Below, piece by piece: positions 1 through 10,565 of a stretch of 64,000 nt of DNA. A program made the translations under genes and the position numbers. The stretch covers positions 38,606,760-38,670,759 of the forward strand of contig OX344762.1 of the NCBI GenBank assembly GCA_947034895.1, given 5' to 3'. Under the pieces are notes generated by a model. It was not told the origin of the DNA and did not search any database. It saw nothing but the letters and a program-made list of their open reading frames with translations. This stretch comes from Rhytidiadelphus loreus. Its lineage: Eukaryota; Streptophyta; Bryopsida; Hypnales; Hylocomiaceae. Each line of letters begins with the position of its first letter. Within the stretch, counting starts at the first letter, position 1.

Positions 1-1354
1 CACCTGTTATACATAATTGCCTGGATGACTTGTGACGTGTGTCAACTGCACCTCTATGGTCAAGTAGGAATATGTGGGTCCAGCATATTTAGGTTCCTCC
101 ACAGCAATATTTGGTATCTAGGGTCTTACGTGTTCCTCCAATTGACAGGACATGAACTTGGTTGTTTGAACTTTAAACGTGAAATATTAGTACTGATGAG
201 TATTTTATGCTCAAATTGCTAACAATGTGTTTTCTGACCCACTGTTGGGATTTTTGTGACCAGGATGCATGTGTGACTGGACTCTTGAAGTCTCCATGGC
301 TTATACACCCTTCTTTAGTATTGGTCTCGGCCTCCCATGGAGGAAGAAACAGGGGAGAAATAAGGTGTTCATCGTCATCAGTTTGGAGGAGACCATCTGT
401 GAGTACCAATGCTTCAGGTATGTATCAAATGCTCGTCCTCAACTCCTCATGGAAAGAAGTGGGTGCTTTCTGTCTCTCACAAAGAATGTGACTGACATAT
501 GTGAAGTATATTCCAGTTGAATCAGGTGAAGCACAGACAATTGGACAAGTTTGGGAGGAGTATTTTATGGATCCATCCCAGTGGTGGGATAACAGAGATC
601 ACAAGGTATCTTAGGAATTTTTGCTGGAACTACCAGTTATTTGATGTTAGAAAGTTGCGAAATAGTAATCTTTGCTTGTACTTGGTCATGGGCATTTTGG
701 AAAACAACAAGCATATTGCACTCTGTGTTTTGGGGTGAGTGAAGGCTAGTTAGATCTTCTTAAAGTTTAACAACATATATTCCTTGATCTGTATGCGATA
801 TTTGATCGTTGGTTGCGGTGCATACAGATGAGTCCCCAAGCACCCGACTTTAAACACAAGGTGACAAAGAAAGCGCTTTGGGTAGAAGGCTGGTCAACTC
901 CTCCATGGGTGAAGGCGACGCTCAAATTGGTGACTCAAAGTAAATTACCATCCCGTGGTGGTTATCACACCAGCGATTTTCAAGAGATTATACAATCAAA
1001 TAGGTATTGGCATGAGAACGATTTGTCTCCTTTTGTGACAAGAAGTTGGTGCAAATAGCCTTGCTATAGATGAAGCTTACATATTGGAGGTGGATCTGAA
1101 ATCGACAGTTTGTAATTTGCGTTGTTAGGTGGAATATGAAATTTGTCATTTGGTTTGGTATGAGTTTTTTGTGTGCAACATTATTTTCTTTATTTGTATT
1201 ATATTTCATTATGTAAGTGTTTATTAGGTGCATTTAAAGTGTAATGACTTCTTGAGAAATATTGTGCATGCAAGGTATATAATACTGTATAGATACACCG
1301 AAGTATATGTAAACCGATTGAGCAAAGTTGTTCTCATGAAGAATGTATTGATGA
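1..1354. other. Upstream flank of the PPR gene, no gene recognised
   Basis: No open frame here reads like a conserved protein; the longest are under 100 codons and lack family motifs. The last part probably holds the promoter and a 5' exon of the PPR gene downstream, because that gene's open frame extends to 1355 and a splice-acceptor-like TTTTGGCAG lies at 1375-1383. Confidence 0.4.
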
Positions 1355-1438
1355 GTCAGGTTTCCCAAGGGCAATTTTGGCAGTTTGCCTTCTAGTGCAA
1401 GGGAGGTGAAGCAAGCTGTTCAAGTTGGCGGTGGCAGT

Positions 1439-4400
1439 ATGCACCTGCAAAGTGCAAAAAACGCGAGTGAAGCCATCGATGTTTTGAATAACCGACTACA
1501 ACAAGGCATTGCTATAAGCTCGTACATGTATGTTGAAGTTCTGAAGCGGTGCTCGAAACAGGAAGATCTTACTGTAGTCAAGCAAGTTCATGAGTGCGTT
1601 GTTGAGAGTGGAATGCAGCAGAATATACGTGTGGCAAACAACCTAATTAGTGCCTACATCAGATGTGAGAGATTGGAAGACGCATGCCGAGTGTTTGATG
1701 AACTTGTGGGGAAGAATGTATTTAGTTGGACCAAAATGATTGGAGGCTATGCTCAGCACAATCGTGGCAAAGATGCAATGGAATTTTTCAATCAAATGCG
1801 CAAAGATGGTGTCCAGCCGGATGCAGTTACTTACTTGAGCATCCTGAAGGCATGTGCCAGCCCATCAGCTTTAGAATGGGGTAAAGAAGTTCACGCACAT
1901 ATCAGACATGATGGCCTTGAATCAGATGTGCGAGTTGGGACTGCGCTCCTTAAAATGTATGCGAAGTGTGGGAGTATCAAGGAGGCCAGGAACACTTTTG
2001 ATCAGTTGACCTGCCGTGATATCATTTCCTGGAATGTGATGATTGGAGCTTATGCAGAAATTGGTTGTGGTGAGGAAGCGTATAGACTCCTTGTCCAAAT
2101 GAAACGGGAAGGTTTTAAACCAGATGCAATTACTTTTGTGAGCATCCTGAACGCATATTCAAGCGCAGAGGCTTTGGACTGGGTGAAGGGGGTTCACAGC
2201 CATGCCCGTGAAGCGGGATTTGAGTCAGATGTACGTGTGGGCAATGCGCTTGTTCACATGTATGCAAAGTGTGACAATATCGAAGATGCGCGACTAGTTT
2301 TTGACAGAATGGGTGGACGCAATGTCGTTACATGGAACGTGATGATTGGCGCATATGTGGAAAGTGGTTTTGGTGAGGAAGCTTATTTATTGTTTCTCCA
2401 ACTGATACGGGAAGGTCTCAAACCAAGTTCAGTCACTTATATGAATATCCTGAATGCATGTGCAAGCGCGGGGACTTTGGATAGGGTGAAGGAGATTCAC
2501 AGACATGCTTTTGAAGCTGGATATGAGTCTGATGTGCGTGTGGGCAATGCGCTGGTCCACACGTACGCAAAGTGTGGCAGTATTGATAATGCGAGACTGG
2601 TTTTTGACAGAATGGAGCAACGTGATGTGAGAACATGGACTGTGATGATTGGTGGGCTTGCACAACATGGGTGTGAGGGTGAAGCCTATGAACTTCTTCT
2701 CCGAATGAAACGGGAAGACTTAAGACCTGATGCTTTTACATATGCTAGTATCCTGAATGCATGCGCAAGCACAGGGGCTTTGGAGTGGGTAAAGACGGTT
2801 CACAACCATGCCCGTGAAGCGGGATTTGAGTCAGATCTGCATGTGGGCAATGCGCTGGTCCATATGTTTGTAAAGTGCGGCAGTATCAATGACGCGAGAA
2901 TAGTTTTTAATAGAATGCAGCGACGTGATGTTAGGACATGGACTGTGATGATTGGTGCGTATGCTGAAAGTGGGAGTGGTGAGGAAGCATATCAATTGTT
3001 TCTCCAAATGATACGAGAAGGCTTCAAACCAGACGCTTTCACTTATGTGAGCATCCTGAATGCATGTGCTAGCACAGGGGCTTTGGAGTGGGTGAAGGAG
3101 GTTCACAATTATGCCCGTGAAGGGGGATTTGAGCCTGATATGCGTGTGGGCAATGCTCTGGTCCACATGTATGCAAAGTGTGGGAGTGTTCAAGATGCAA
3201 GATTGATTTTTGAGAGAATGGAGGAACGCGACCTGATTACATGGACTGTGATGATTGGTGCGTATGCTGAAAGTGGGAATGGTGAAGAAGCATATCGATT
3301 GTTTCTCCAAATGATACGGGAAGGCTGCAAACCAGATGCAGTGACTTATGTGAGCATCCTGAATGCATGTGCTAGCACAGGGGCCTTGGAGTGGGTCAGG
3401 GATATCCACAGCCATGCCTGGGACGCGGGATTTCAGTCTGATATGCGCGTGGGCAATGCGCTCGTTCATATGTATGCAAAGTGTGGCAGTGTTGATGATG
3501 CGAGACTGGTTTTTGACAGAATGGAGCAACGTGATGTGAGAACATGGACTGTGATGATTGGTGGACTTGCACAACATGGGTGTGAGGGTGAAGCCTATGA
3601 ACTTCTTCTCCGAATGAAACAGGACGACCTTAGACCTGACGCATTTACATATGCCAGTATCCTGAATGCATGCGCAAGCACAGGGGCCTTAGAGTGGGTG
3701 AAAGAGGTTCACAACCATGCTCGTAAAGCGGGATTTGAGTCAGATCTGCATGTCGCAAAGGCGCTGGTCCATATGTATGCTAAGTGTGGCAGTATCAATG
3801 ATGCGCGACTAATTTTTGACAGAATGGAGGAACGCGACCTGATTACATGGACTGTGATGATTGGTGCGTATGCTGAAAGTGGGAATGGTGAAGAAGCATA
3901 TCGATTGTTTCTCCAAATGATTCGAGAAGGCTTCAAACCAAATGCAATCACTTATCTGAGCATCCTGAATGCATGTGCTAGCACCGGGGCCTTGGAGTGG
4001 GTCAGGGATATCCACAGCCATGCCTGGGACGCGGGATTTCAGTCTGATATGCGCGTGGGCAATGCGCTCGTTCATATGTATGCAAAGTGTGGCAGTGTTG
4101 ATGATGCGAGACTGGTTTTTGACAGAATGGAGCAACGTGATGTGAGAACATGGACTGTGATGATTGGTGGACTTGCACAACATGGGTGTGAGGGTGAAGC
4201 CTATGAACTTCTTCTCCGAATGAAACGGGAAGACTTGAGACCTGATGCTTTTACATATGCCAGTATCCTGAATGCATGCACAAGCATAGGGGCTTTGGAG
4301 TGGGTAAAGACGGTTCACAACCATGCCCGTGAAGCGGGATTTGAGTCAGATCTGCACGTCGCAAAGGCGCTGGTCCACATGTATGCAAAGTGTGGGAGTG

Positions 4401-5671
4401 TTCAAGATGCAAGATTGATTTTTGAGAGAATGGAGGAACGCGACCTGATTACATGGACTGTGATGATTGGTGCGTATGCTGAAAGTGGGAATGGTGAAGA
4501 AGCATATCGATTGTTTCTCCAAATGATTCGAGAAGGCTTCAAACCAAATGCAATCACTTATCTGAGCATCCTGAATGCATGTTCAAGCACCGGGGCCTTG
4601 GAGTGGGTCAGGGATATCCACAGCCGTGCCCGTGAAGGGGGATTTGAGTCTGATGTACGTGTGGGCAATGCTCTGGTCCACATGTATGCAAAGTGTGGCA
4701 GTATTGACGATGCGAGACAGGTTTTTGACAGAATGGAGCAACGTGATGTGAGAACATGGACTGTAATGATTGGTGGGCTTGCACAACATGGATGTGGGTC
4801 TGAAGCTCTCGACGAGTTCAGGAAAATGAATGCAGCCGGTGTGAAGCCTGATGGGTACTCATTTGTGGCAGTGTTATCGGCCTGTAGTCATACAGGCCTT
4901 GTTGATGAAGGCCGACAACTCTTCATGGCTATGTCGGAAGATTATGGCATCGTTCCCGATGTGCTGCATTGTAACTGCATGGTGGATATTCTTGGGCGGG
5001 CAGGGCACCTGGAGGAAGCAAAACTCTTCGTTGATAAGATGCCAGTTGAACCAAATGGAGCAACTTGGGGAGCCTTGCTCGGTGCTTGTAGATCGTATGG
5101 TAACGTGGAGTTGGGTGAACTTGCGGCTAAACAGCTTGTCAAGTTGGAACCCAAGGATTCATCGGCGTACGTGCTCCTCTCCAATATATATGCTGCAGCT
5201 GAAAAGTGGGAGGAGGCGTCATTGGTTCGCACTATGATGGAGGAGAGAGGTATACGCAAGGAACCGGGGCGTAGCTGGATCAAAGTTGATGACAAGATTC
5301 ATACCTTTGGTGTAGGGGATACATCTCACCCTAAAACCAAGGAGATATACGCCGAGCTGAGCAGATTGACTGAGAGAATAAAGGCTGAAGGCTACCTTCC
5401 AGATACTCGAGTTGTGTTGCATGAAATTGACGAGAAGGATAAAGAGTTTTCTCTTTGCTCTCATAGTGAGAAGTTGGCTATCGCATATGGACTTATTTGC
5501 TCACCTAGTAGTAAACCGATTCATGTTTACAAGAATCTACGTGTGTGTTCAGACTGTCATACTGCAACTAAATTGATCGCTAAAGTGACTAGAAAAGAGA
5601 TTGTGGTTAGAGATTTGAATCGCTTTCATCACTTCAAAGATGGCTTGTGCTCTTGTAAAGATTATTGGTGA
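1439..5671 (+). CDS. PPR-DYW protein, organellar C-to-U RNA editing factor
   Basis: This encodes a 1410-residue pentatricopeptide protein counted from the ATG at 1439. About eleven triplets of PPR motifs of roughly 101 residues each run from about residue 40 to 1150, recognisable by the recurring WTVMIGAYAESG, ILNACASTGALEW and VGNALVHMYAKCGS wording. E/E+ motifs follow, with the PG-box near GRSWIKV, and a C-terminal DYW cytidine-deaminase domain. The domain keeps the HSE motif (His about 1342, Glu 1344) and the CSDC zinc ligands (about 1370 and 1373), and the protein ends in DYW. Family knowledge: such proteins bind one organellar transcript and deaminate a specific cytidine in mitochondria or chloroplasts. 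The frame stays open upstream to 1355 and the N-terminus shows no transit peptide, so a short upstream exon is likely. It is much longer than a usual DYW protein. Confidence 0.93.
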   Translation: MHLQSAKNASEAIDVLNNRLQQGIAISSYMYVEVLKRCSKQEDLTVVKQVHECVVESGMQQNIRVANNLISAYIRCERLEDACRVFDELVGKNVFSWTKMIGGYAQHNRGKDAMEFFNQMRKDGVQPDAVTYLSILKACASPSALEWGKEVHAHIRHDGLESDVRVGTALLKMYAKCGSIKEARNTFDQLTCRDIISWNVMIGAYAEIGCGEEAYRLLVQMKREGFKPDAITFVSILNAYSSAEALDWVKGVHSHAREAGFESDVRVGNALVHMYAKCDNIEDARLVFDRMGGRNVVTWNVMIGAYVESGFGEEAYLLFLQLIREGLKPSSVTYMNILNACASAGTLDRVKEIHRHAFEAGYESDVRVGNALVHTYAKCGSIDNARLVFDRMEQRDVRTWTVMIGGLAQHGCEGEAYELLLRMKREDLRPDAFTYASILNACASTGALEWVKTVHNHAREAGFESDLHVGNALVHMFVKCGSINDARIVFNRMQRRDVRTWTVMIGAYAESGSGEEAYQLFLQMIREGFKPDAFTYVSILNACASTGALEWVKEVHNYAREGGFEPDMRVGNALVHMYAKCGSVQDARLIFERMEERDLITWTVMIGAYAESGNGEEAYRLFLQMIREGCKPDAVTYVSILNACASTGALEWVRDIHSHAWDAGFQSDMRVGNALVHMYAKCGSVDDARLVFDRMEQRDVRTWTVMIGGLAQHGCEGEAYELLLRMKQDDLRPDAFTYASILNACASTGALEWVKEVHNHARKAGFESDLHVAKALVHMYAKCGSINDARLIFDRMEERDLITWTVMIGAYAESGNGEEAYRLFLQMIREGFKPNAITYLSILNACASTGALEWVRDIHSHAWDAGFQSDMRVGNALVHMYAKCGSVDDARLVFDRMEQRDVRTWTVMIGGLAQHGCEGEAYELLLRMKREDLRPDAFTYASILNACTSIGALEWVKTVHNHAREAGFESDLHVAKALVHMYAKCGSVQDARLIFERMEERDLITWTVMIGAYAESGNGEEAYRLFLQMIREGFKPNAITYLSILNACSSTGALEWVRDIHSRAREGGFESDVRVGNALVHMYAKCGSIDDARQVFDRMEQRDVRTWTVMIGGLAQHGCGSEALDEFRKMNAAGVKPDGYSFVAVLSACSHTGLVDEGRQLFMAMSEDYGIVPDVLHCNCMVDILGRAGHLEEAKLFVDKMPVEPNGATWGALLGACRSYGNVELGELAAKQLVKLEPKDSSAYVLLSNIYAAAEKWEEASLVRTMMEERGIRKEPGRSWIKVDDKIHTFGVGDTSHPKTKEIYAELSRLTERIKAEGYLPDTRVVLHEIDEKDKEFSLCSHSEKLAIAYGLICSPSSKPIHVYKNLRVCSDCHTATKLIAKVTRKEIVVRDLNRFHHFKDGLCSCKDYW
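3221..4800 (+). repeat. 606-nt higher-order repeat inside the PPR gene
   Basis: A block of six PPR motifs (202 codons) recurs at a spacing of exactly 606 nt: the segment starting GAGGAACGCGACCTG is at 3221, 3827 and 4433. Within the first two copies, about 240 nt from 3381 and from 3987 look identical. The length is a multiple of three and of the 101-residue PPR triplet, so the frame and motif phase are kept. Confidence 0.85.
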
Positions 5672-5964
5672 TGAATTTCGCAATCCTGATTATTGTTACA
5701 ACATATGTGAAGCATAGATCCAATTTCTCGAAACTCTTGGTGATCTAGAATGATCTTTGACTGTCTGACTATGTGTGATGAACTTTGACTAGATTGGGCT
5801 ATCTTTGATGGTTATTGATTTTTCTGAAAAAGGGTTCTTCATCTGTAGTTGATTTATCATTTTTATCATTATTTTACATTGCATTGATGAGTTGTAATTG
5901 ACTTATTGATATTGTATCCACATTTATCTCTTGCTTGTAACTCTAGGACAAGAGTACTAGTTCA
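5672..5964. other. 3' flank of the PPR gene
   Basis: AT-rich sequence with no coding potential, presumably the 3' UTR and terminator of the PPR gene. It runs directly into the TTAA flank of the next element. Confidence 0.4.
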
Positions 5965-5968
5965 TTAA

Positions 5969-6936
5969 CCCTAGACCGCCCAAGAGGACAAAAAGTGTCC
6001 TCACATAGTTTTAAGTTAAATTCAAAGTAGTGTAACTTTTGCATCCAATGTCCAAATTCAATCAAACTTGTTGGGAAAGTTGTGCCTTTTCTTCTAGTTT
6101 GTGTGTTAAAATTTTCAGATCAATCCAAGAGGTAATGATTTTCTGGAAGCCAATCAAAGTTCACAAGCTCAATTCACCAAAGTGCACTTCATGGCTGCAA
6201 CTTCGGGGGCTTGTATCTCCTTCATCCAATGTTTGATTTCAATAAAATTTGTTGAGTTGTGTTTCCCTTGAATTCTAGTGATTGTGGTGAAATTTTCATG
6301 TCAATCCAAGTTGTTTTGAATGTTTGGGAGCAATTCGAAATTCAAAATCCCGCCATTTATGGACTATAGTGAACTTCGGCGGCTTGTATCTTCTTCATAA
6401 AATGTCCGTTTTCAATAAATAAAAAAATTGTAAAAGTTGCGCATACTAGTGTAGTTTGTGTGGCTAAATTTTCATATCAATACAAGAATTTATGAATGAC
6501 TAAGAAGCATTTTAGTAGAAGGAGGTTCAACCCTACATGTGTTTTTTGCAACTTTTCTTGCCTATTTTTGACATTTGCAAGCCATTTTGCAAAACACATG
6601 GAGTCAATTGAATGATATTTTTTTTCACCAATGTGTTCGTATCTTGGTTTTGAATCACTTTGAAGTTTAAAGTTTTTTCATTTCATTAGGTTTAGAAATC
6701 AAATTTGGCCTCTAAATGTGTTTTTAGGAAAATTTCAGCATTCTTTTTCAACACTAAAACATTATAATCTTGCAATCTACACGGTCAAATGACTTCAAAT
6801 TTGATCCATGACATCTACAACATGTGTACTACATGATTTTACGGTTAAGATCTTTATTACTTAGTGACATTTAGATTTATAGCACTTCAAAAGCTAGGAT
6901 GTTTTTTTACCCAAAACGGCCAAGGGCGGTCTAGGG
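5969..6936. mobile_element. Non-autonomous piggyBac-type element with TTAA flanks
   Basis: The 968-bp element is bounded by TTAA at 5965-5968 and 6937-6940. Its two ends are perfect inverted copies of CCCTAGACCGCCC (13 bp). TTAA target duplication plus ends starting CCC are the signature of the piggyBac superfamily. It has no transposase frame. Internally a diverged paragraph of about 180-200 bp recurs, marked by CTTCGGGGGCTTGTATC near 6203 and a variant near 6375. The ends resemble those of the large piggyBac element at 24770-31906 (CCCTGAACCGCTCC), so that family could have mobilised it. Confidence 0.8.
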
Positions 6937-6940
6937 TTAA

Positions 6941-7398
6941 CTAAATAAACTAAGAGTTGAAAAGATAGGAAGTAAAGGTTGAAGGTGGTGTAGTGGTGGT
7001 GAAAGATGCTAGAACATGATTAGAACATGATTAGACAAGGAAGCAAAGAGTTTAGATCCAAAAACAAGAACCAAGCCTAGAAGCAAAGGGAGTTAGAAAG
7101 AAGCTACACTGCAATAGGAGTAGATTGTAGGTGTTCCTACAATCCTAAACCTAAGCAACAATGGCAAATAGACTCAAGTAGTTTGGTCCCTCCATTCACT
7201 CAAGGGTGGATATATAGCCTTGCATTCAAAAAATCGTAGCTCAGTGATTAATAATTTAGTGTGCTAAGTTATGCATACGAGTTATGATCTAAATTCCATA
7301 ACAATGAATAAATGACTAGAACTGAATCGATACAAGAGATGGTACTAAACAAACATCTAAATTGATAATGTACAATTTTTTTTTAAAATAAAATAAAA
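6941..7398. other. AT-rich intergenic DNA, nothing recognised
   Basis: No coding frame, RNA gene or terminal repeat structure was seen. Confidence 0.4.
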
Positions 7399-7400
7399 TA

Positions 7401-7481
7401 CTCCCTCTATTTTCAAATAATACCGGTGTTTTTTTTGTGATTTACAAAGGAAATACCAATATTATTTAGAAACAAAGGGAA
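7401..7481. mobile_element. Short Stowaway-like foldback MITE
   Basis: An 81-bp near-palindrome begins CTCCCTCTATTTTCAAATAA and ends with its imperfect reverse complement. TA lies on each side (7399-7400 and 7482-7483). The CTCCCTC start and TA target are typical of Stowaway elements mobilised by Tc1/mariner transposases. Confidence 0.6.
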
Positions 7482-7483
7482 TA

Positions 7484-8985
7484 TTGTTTACTTACCTAAC
7501 TAACTAACTTGAAATAAAAGTATTCTTGTTTGTATGCAACTAAGAACTACTCTAAGAGTGAGTTCCTTGGAGGAATCCGAAAGGAATTAACCCAAATGGT
7601 GTTAATGTTCACTCCTTCAACAAGTACTACAACGCCACATGGTTCCACATTTAACAACCCACATCAAATTTGGTCTATTTTTGAAAACCTAAAGGATGAA
7701 GATAATACTAGCTAGTACTTGAACTCATAATGGAGTAGTATTTCATCCATCATTTCAAACTTTTAGTATCAAATATGGCTAAATGCATTCAACTAAGAGC
7801 CTTATTTTACAATATATAAGTAGCAAGGTTAATTATTTTGTAAAAAATTGCCATTTTTGGCCACATTAGTTAACATTGCTCATTAATGACCATAGACCAT
7901 AGACTGTATCAAGTAGGCCATGTCAACCAAAGAGCTCTTGTAGCCATCCATTATGTGTGATAGGACTACCATTGACTAAATCTAAACTTGTTTTGGACTC
8001 TATTGTATTCTTGGTACTTTATTAAATTCCCCATCTTCTTTGAAGAACTTTTCATTTATTTTGCTTTGTATTTACTTCCAATGGATACCTCAATCAAAAA
8101 GCGCAAATGAAAATGCAATTGTTTATTGAGATACATAGAATCTTGGATTAAATCACAAAATGACTCCATCACTGCACCAACCAAGCATTGCTTCCCATAG
8201 ACAACCTAGTGGCACTACACCAAAAAGTTCATCACTCCATACTAAGTGATCAACATCTTTATCATGCAAGAAAGTATAATATGGTTCATCTTCTCATTTT
8301 CATACTCACAATGGAGTTATTAATGACTCACCTCTAACACTAGGACTTTCTACAATTTGCTCTAGTACAAGCTTCTTTTCCAATTCAAGATGCTTGTCAA
8401 GAATTAACACTCAAATAATAAATTTCTACTAAAGATTAATATAAGAAAAAACATAAATTGTATGGATGTTTCATGTGTTAGACGAGTGCATGTGTTTGAA
8501 TTTGAAGATCCCTCCAAACTATTGGAAAGAATAAATCCATCTATTTTTTAATTTGACAATAATTTAGCATACACAAAATTCTAAAGCTTATTCTTCCATC
8601 CCAAAATGTAATGCTTGGTTGAACATGACGAATAACATTCATACTATCCACACCAATCATTGGATTTAAAAGAATTTAACTACATTAAAGAAATTCAAGA
8701 CTCAAACAGCAATACTATTAACATAAAGATTACATAAAAGGTCCCCTTTGGATGTTGAATTAATTAAAGCACATGGCTACAAAGCTAGATCCAAAGGCAC
8801 CAAACATATTGAAACCTAAACTTGCATTTGTAGAAGAACTTTTTTTTCAACTCCAAAGCATATGTCATTAACAAAACTCTTCTCAAATTTAACATGCCAT
8901 AACACATCAAGAACACTTCCATAGTCTATGATTGGAATCTATATGTACTCTTCTATTTTTCCATGAACACCATCATGCACTCAAC
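7484..8985. other. AT-rich intergenic DNA, nothing recognised
   Basis: Only short open frames without family resemblance; no terminal repeats noticed. Confidence 0.4.
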
Positions 8986-8987
8986 TA

Positions 8988-9274
8988 AGGTAGTCTGCTC
9001 TAAAAGCCCCCATGCTCTAAAAGAGATCATGACACAAGGATACATTTTGCTTTCTTCAATGTACTAGCAATGTACATTTTCAGGAGATGGTTGCTTTTAG
9101 TGACCCCTGCGTTTCAACTTCAAAAAATCATAACTAATTCCACAAAGGTCCAAAAAATATGAAATGACTTAGGTTAGATGCTACTGAAAAAATTTACTGA
9201 AATTATTTTAAGGAATTTAGCTTCCCTGAAAAGGCAATCAACTCTTAAATGGTCGCTTTAAGAAGAGTCTACCT
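8988..9274. mobile_element. MITE with TA flanks and AGGTAGTCTGC ends
   Basis: The left end AGGTAGTCTGCTCTAAAAG and the reverse complement of the right end (AGGTAGACTCTTCTTAAAG) match with a few differences, and TA flanks both. The interior contains sequence found again, inverted, at about 58952-59200, so this is a dispersed family. Confidence 0.5.
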
Positions 9275-9277
9275 TAA

Positions 9278-9547
9278 CCCCTTGAACATCAACATGGACA
9301 CCAAACGTCTTGATGGATGACAAAGAATCTTTGAGTGTAGGATGAAAGTGCAACTATTCATCCTTAGAATTGGGTTTGGAAAGGAAAGATCTCCTACACT
9401 ACTTTCACTTCCAATAGGTGCTTTTGCTATGTCTTTGACCAATGATTCAAACAAAAGGATGATTTTGAGCATCACTCCTTCTATATCTTTGACCAATGAT
9501 TCACACAAAAGGATGATTTTGAGCATCACTCCTTCAACGTTCAAGGG
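9278..9547. mobile_element. 270-bp inverted-repeat element with TTAA flanks
   Basis: TTAA stands at 9274-9277 and 9548-9551. The ends read CCCCTTGAACATCAA and, from the other side, CCCTTGAACGTTGA, an imperfect terminal inverted repeat beginning CCC as in piggyBac elements. It abuts the previous MITE. Inside is a 54-bp tandem duplication (9432-9485 and 9486-9539). No transposase is encoded. Confidence 0.5.
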
Positions 9548-9551
9548 TTAA

Positions 9552-10565
9552 GTATCTCAAAAAAACGGTTTTGGAATATAAATGGATGACCCCAACACCC
9601 CAATATTCAAAATTCCTCACTCCCTCGGTTGCTAGTAAACGAGGATTCTAGATCACTTAGAATAGATTTTCTGGACATCAAATGAGCAATCTATGAATTA
9701 TGTAATTGCTGAAAATAGGGGAACCAAAAATCAACCCTACACTCACATCTTCAGAGAGCTGACATTTACGTCAAGAATCTAGCTGATCCGGTTTTGCAGA
9801 CAGGTCGCAATGAGTCGTTCCCTTGTAACATTCGATATTATGAAACAAGTGAGAAGTCGGCAGCTCAGAAAAGGGATGAAATGGGCAGCACATTCGGATG
9901 CAAACTACAATAATCAAGAGGATAATTCTAAGGAAACCTCAATGATTTGCCTATCACGGGTCCTCAATTATGTCATTTGGCCAAAATCTCCATTCACCAA
10001 TCCCGCAAATCAGTCCATACTCGTGGCAATAAAGTGCCACAACACTGCCGCATTCCACCTCATACAGTAATGGGGTCCAATATACACACCAATGCCCTAA
10101 GAAGCCCACTGGAGTGACGCCCGCCACCCAAAAGTGTGGCTCCACGAATGGTCAAATAAAAGGTAACATTCTCTCGATCTTCCTCTCCCACCCACTCTCT
10201 CGTTCCTTTGTACTGTACAATAGAGGAACTCCAGATCACAGTCCCAACCCCAACTACCTGCGTCTCCGGACACCGACCTCCACTGCATCAGCAGGGGAAC
10301 TCTATTCCGAAAGCCCTCTCATGCCTGGGAGCACATCACCAAGCACAAAAACAAAGCCTCGAAATGAGGAATGAAAACACCAGGACATGCGGAGTGTCTC
10401 TCAGCTCCGTCCAGATACGAATAAAAAATACTCGACTACACTACCTGCTCCTCTCTCAAGGGCTAACATTTCCTCAATATCAGTCGCCCAGGAGGCAGCA
10501 ACGAAGTCGAGATCGTGCACCACAGGCATCTGAATTCGATGGCCCAAATCGACTCAAAATTCTTG
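9552..10565. other. 3' flank of SPT16, no gene recognised
   Basis: Base composition becomes less AT-rich toward SPT16. The last few hundred bases are probably its 3' UTR. No second gene was recognised. Confidence 0.4.

Noticed and set aside
2429..4789. Minus-strand frames of up to 248 codons within the PPR gene
   Set aside because: Antisense shadows that repeat because the PPR coding sequence repeats.
9269..9551. Small frames with a repeated KIILLCESLVKDIEGVML-type sequence
   Set aside because: Produced by the 54-bp tandem duplication within an inverted-repeat element.
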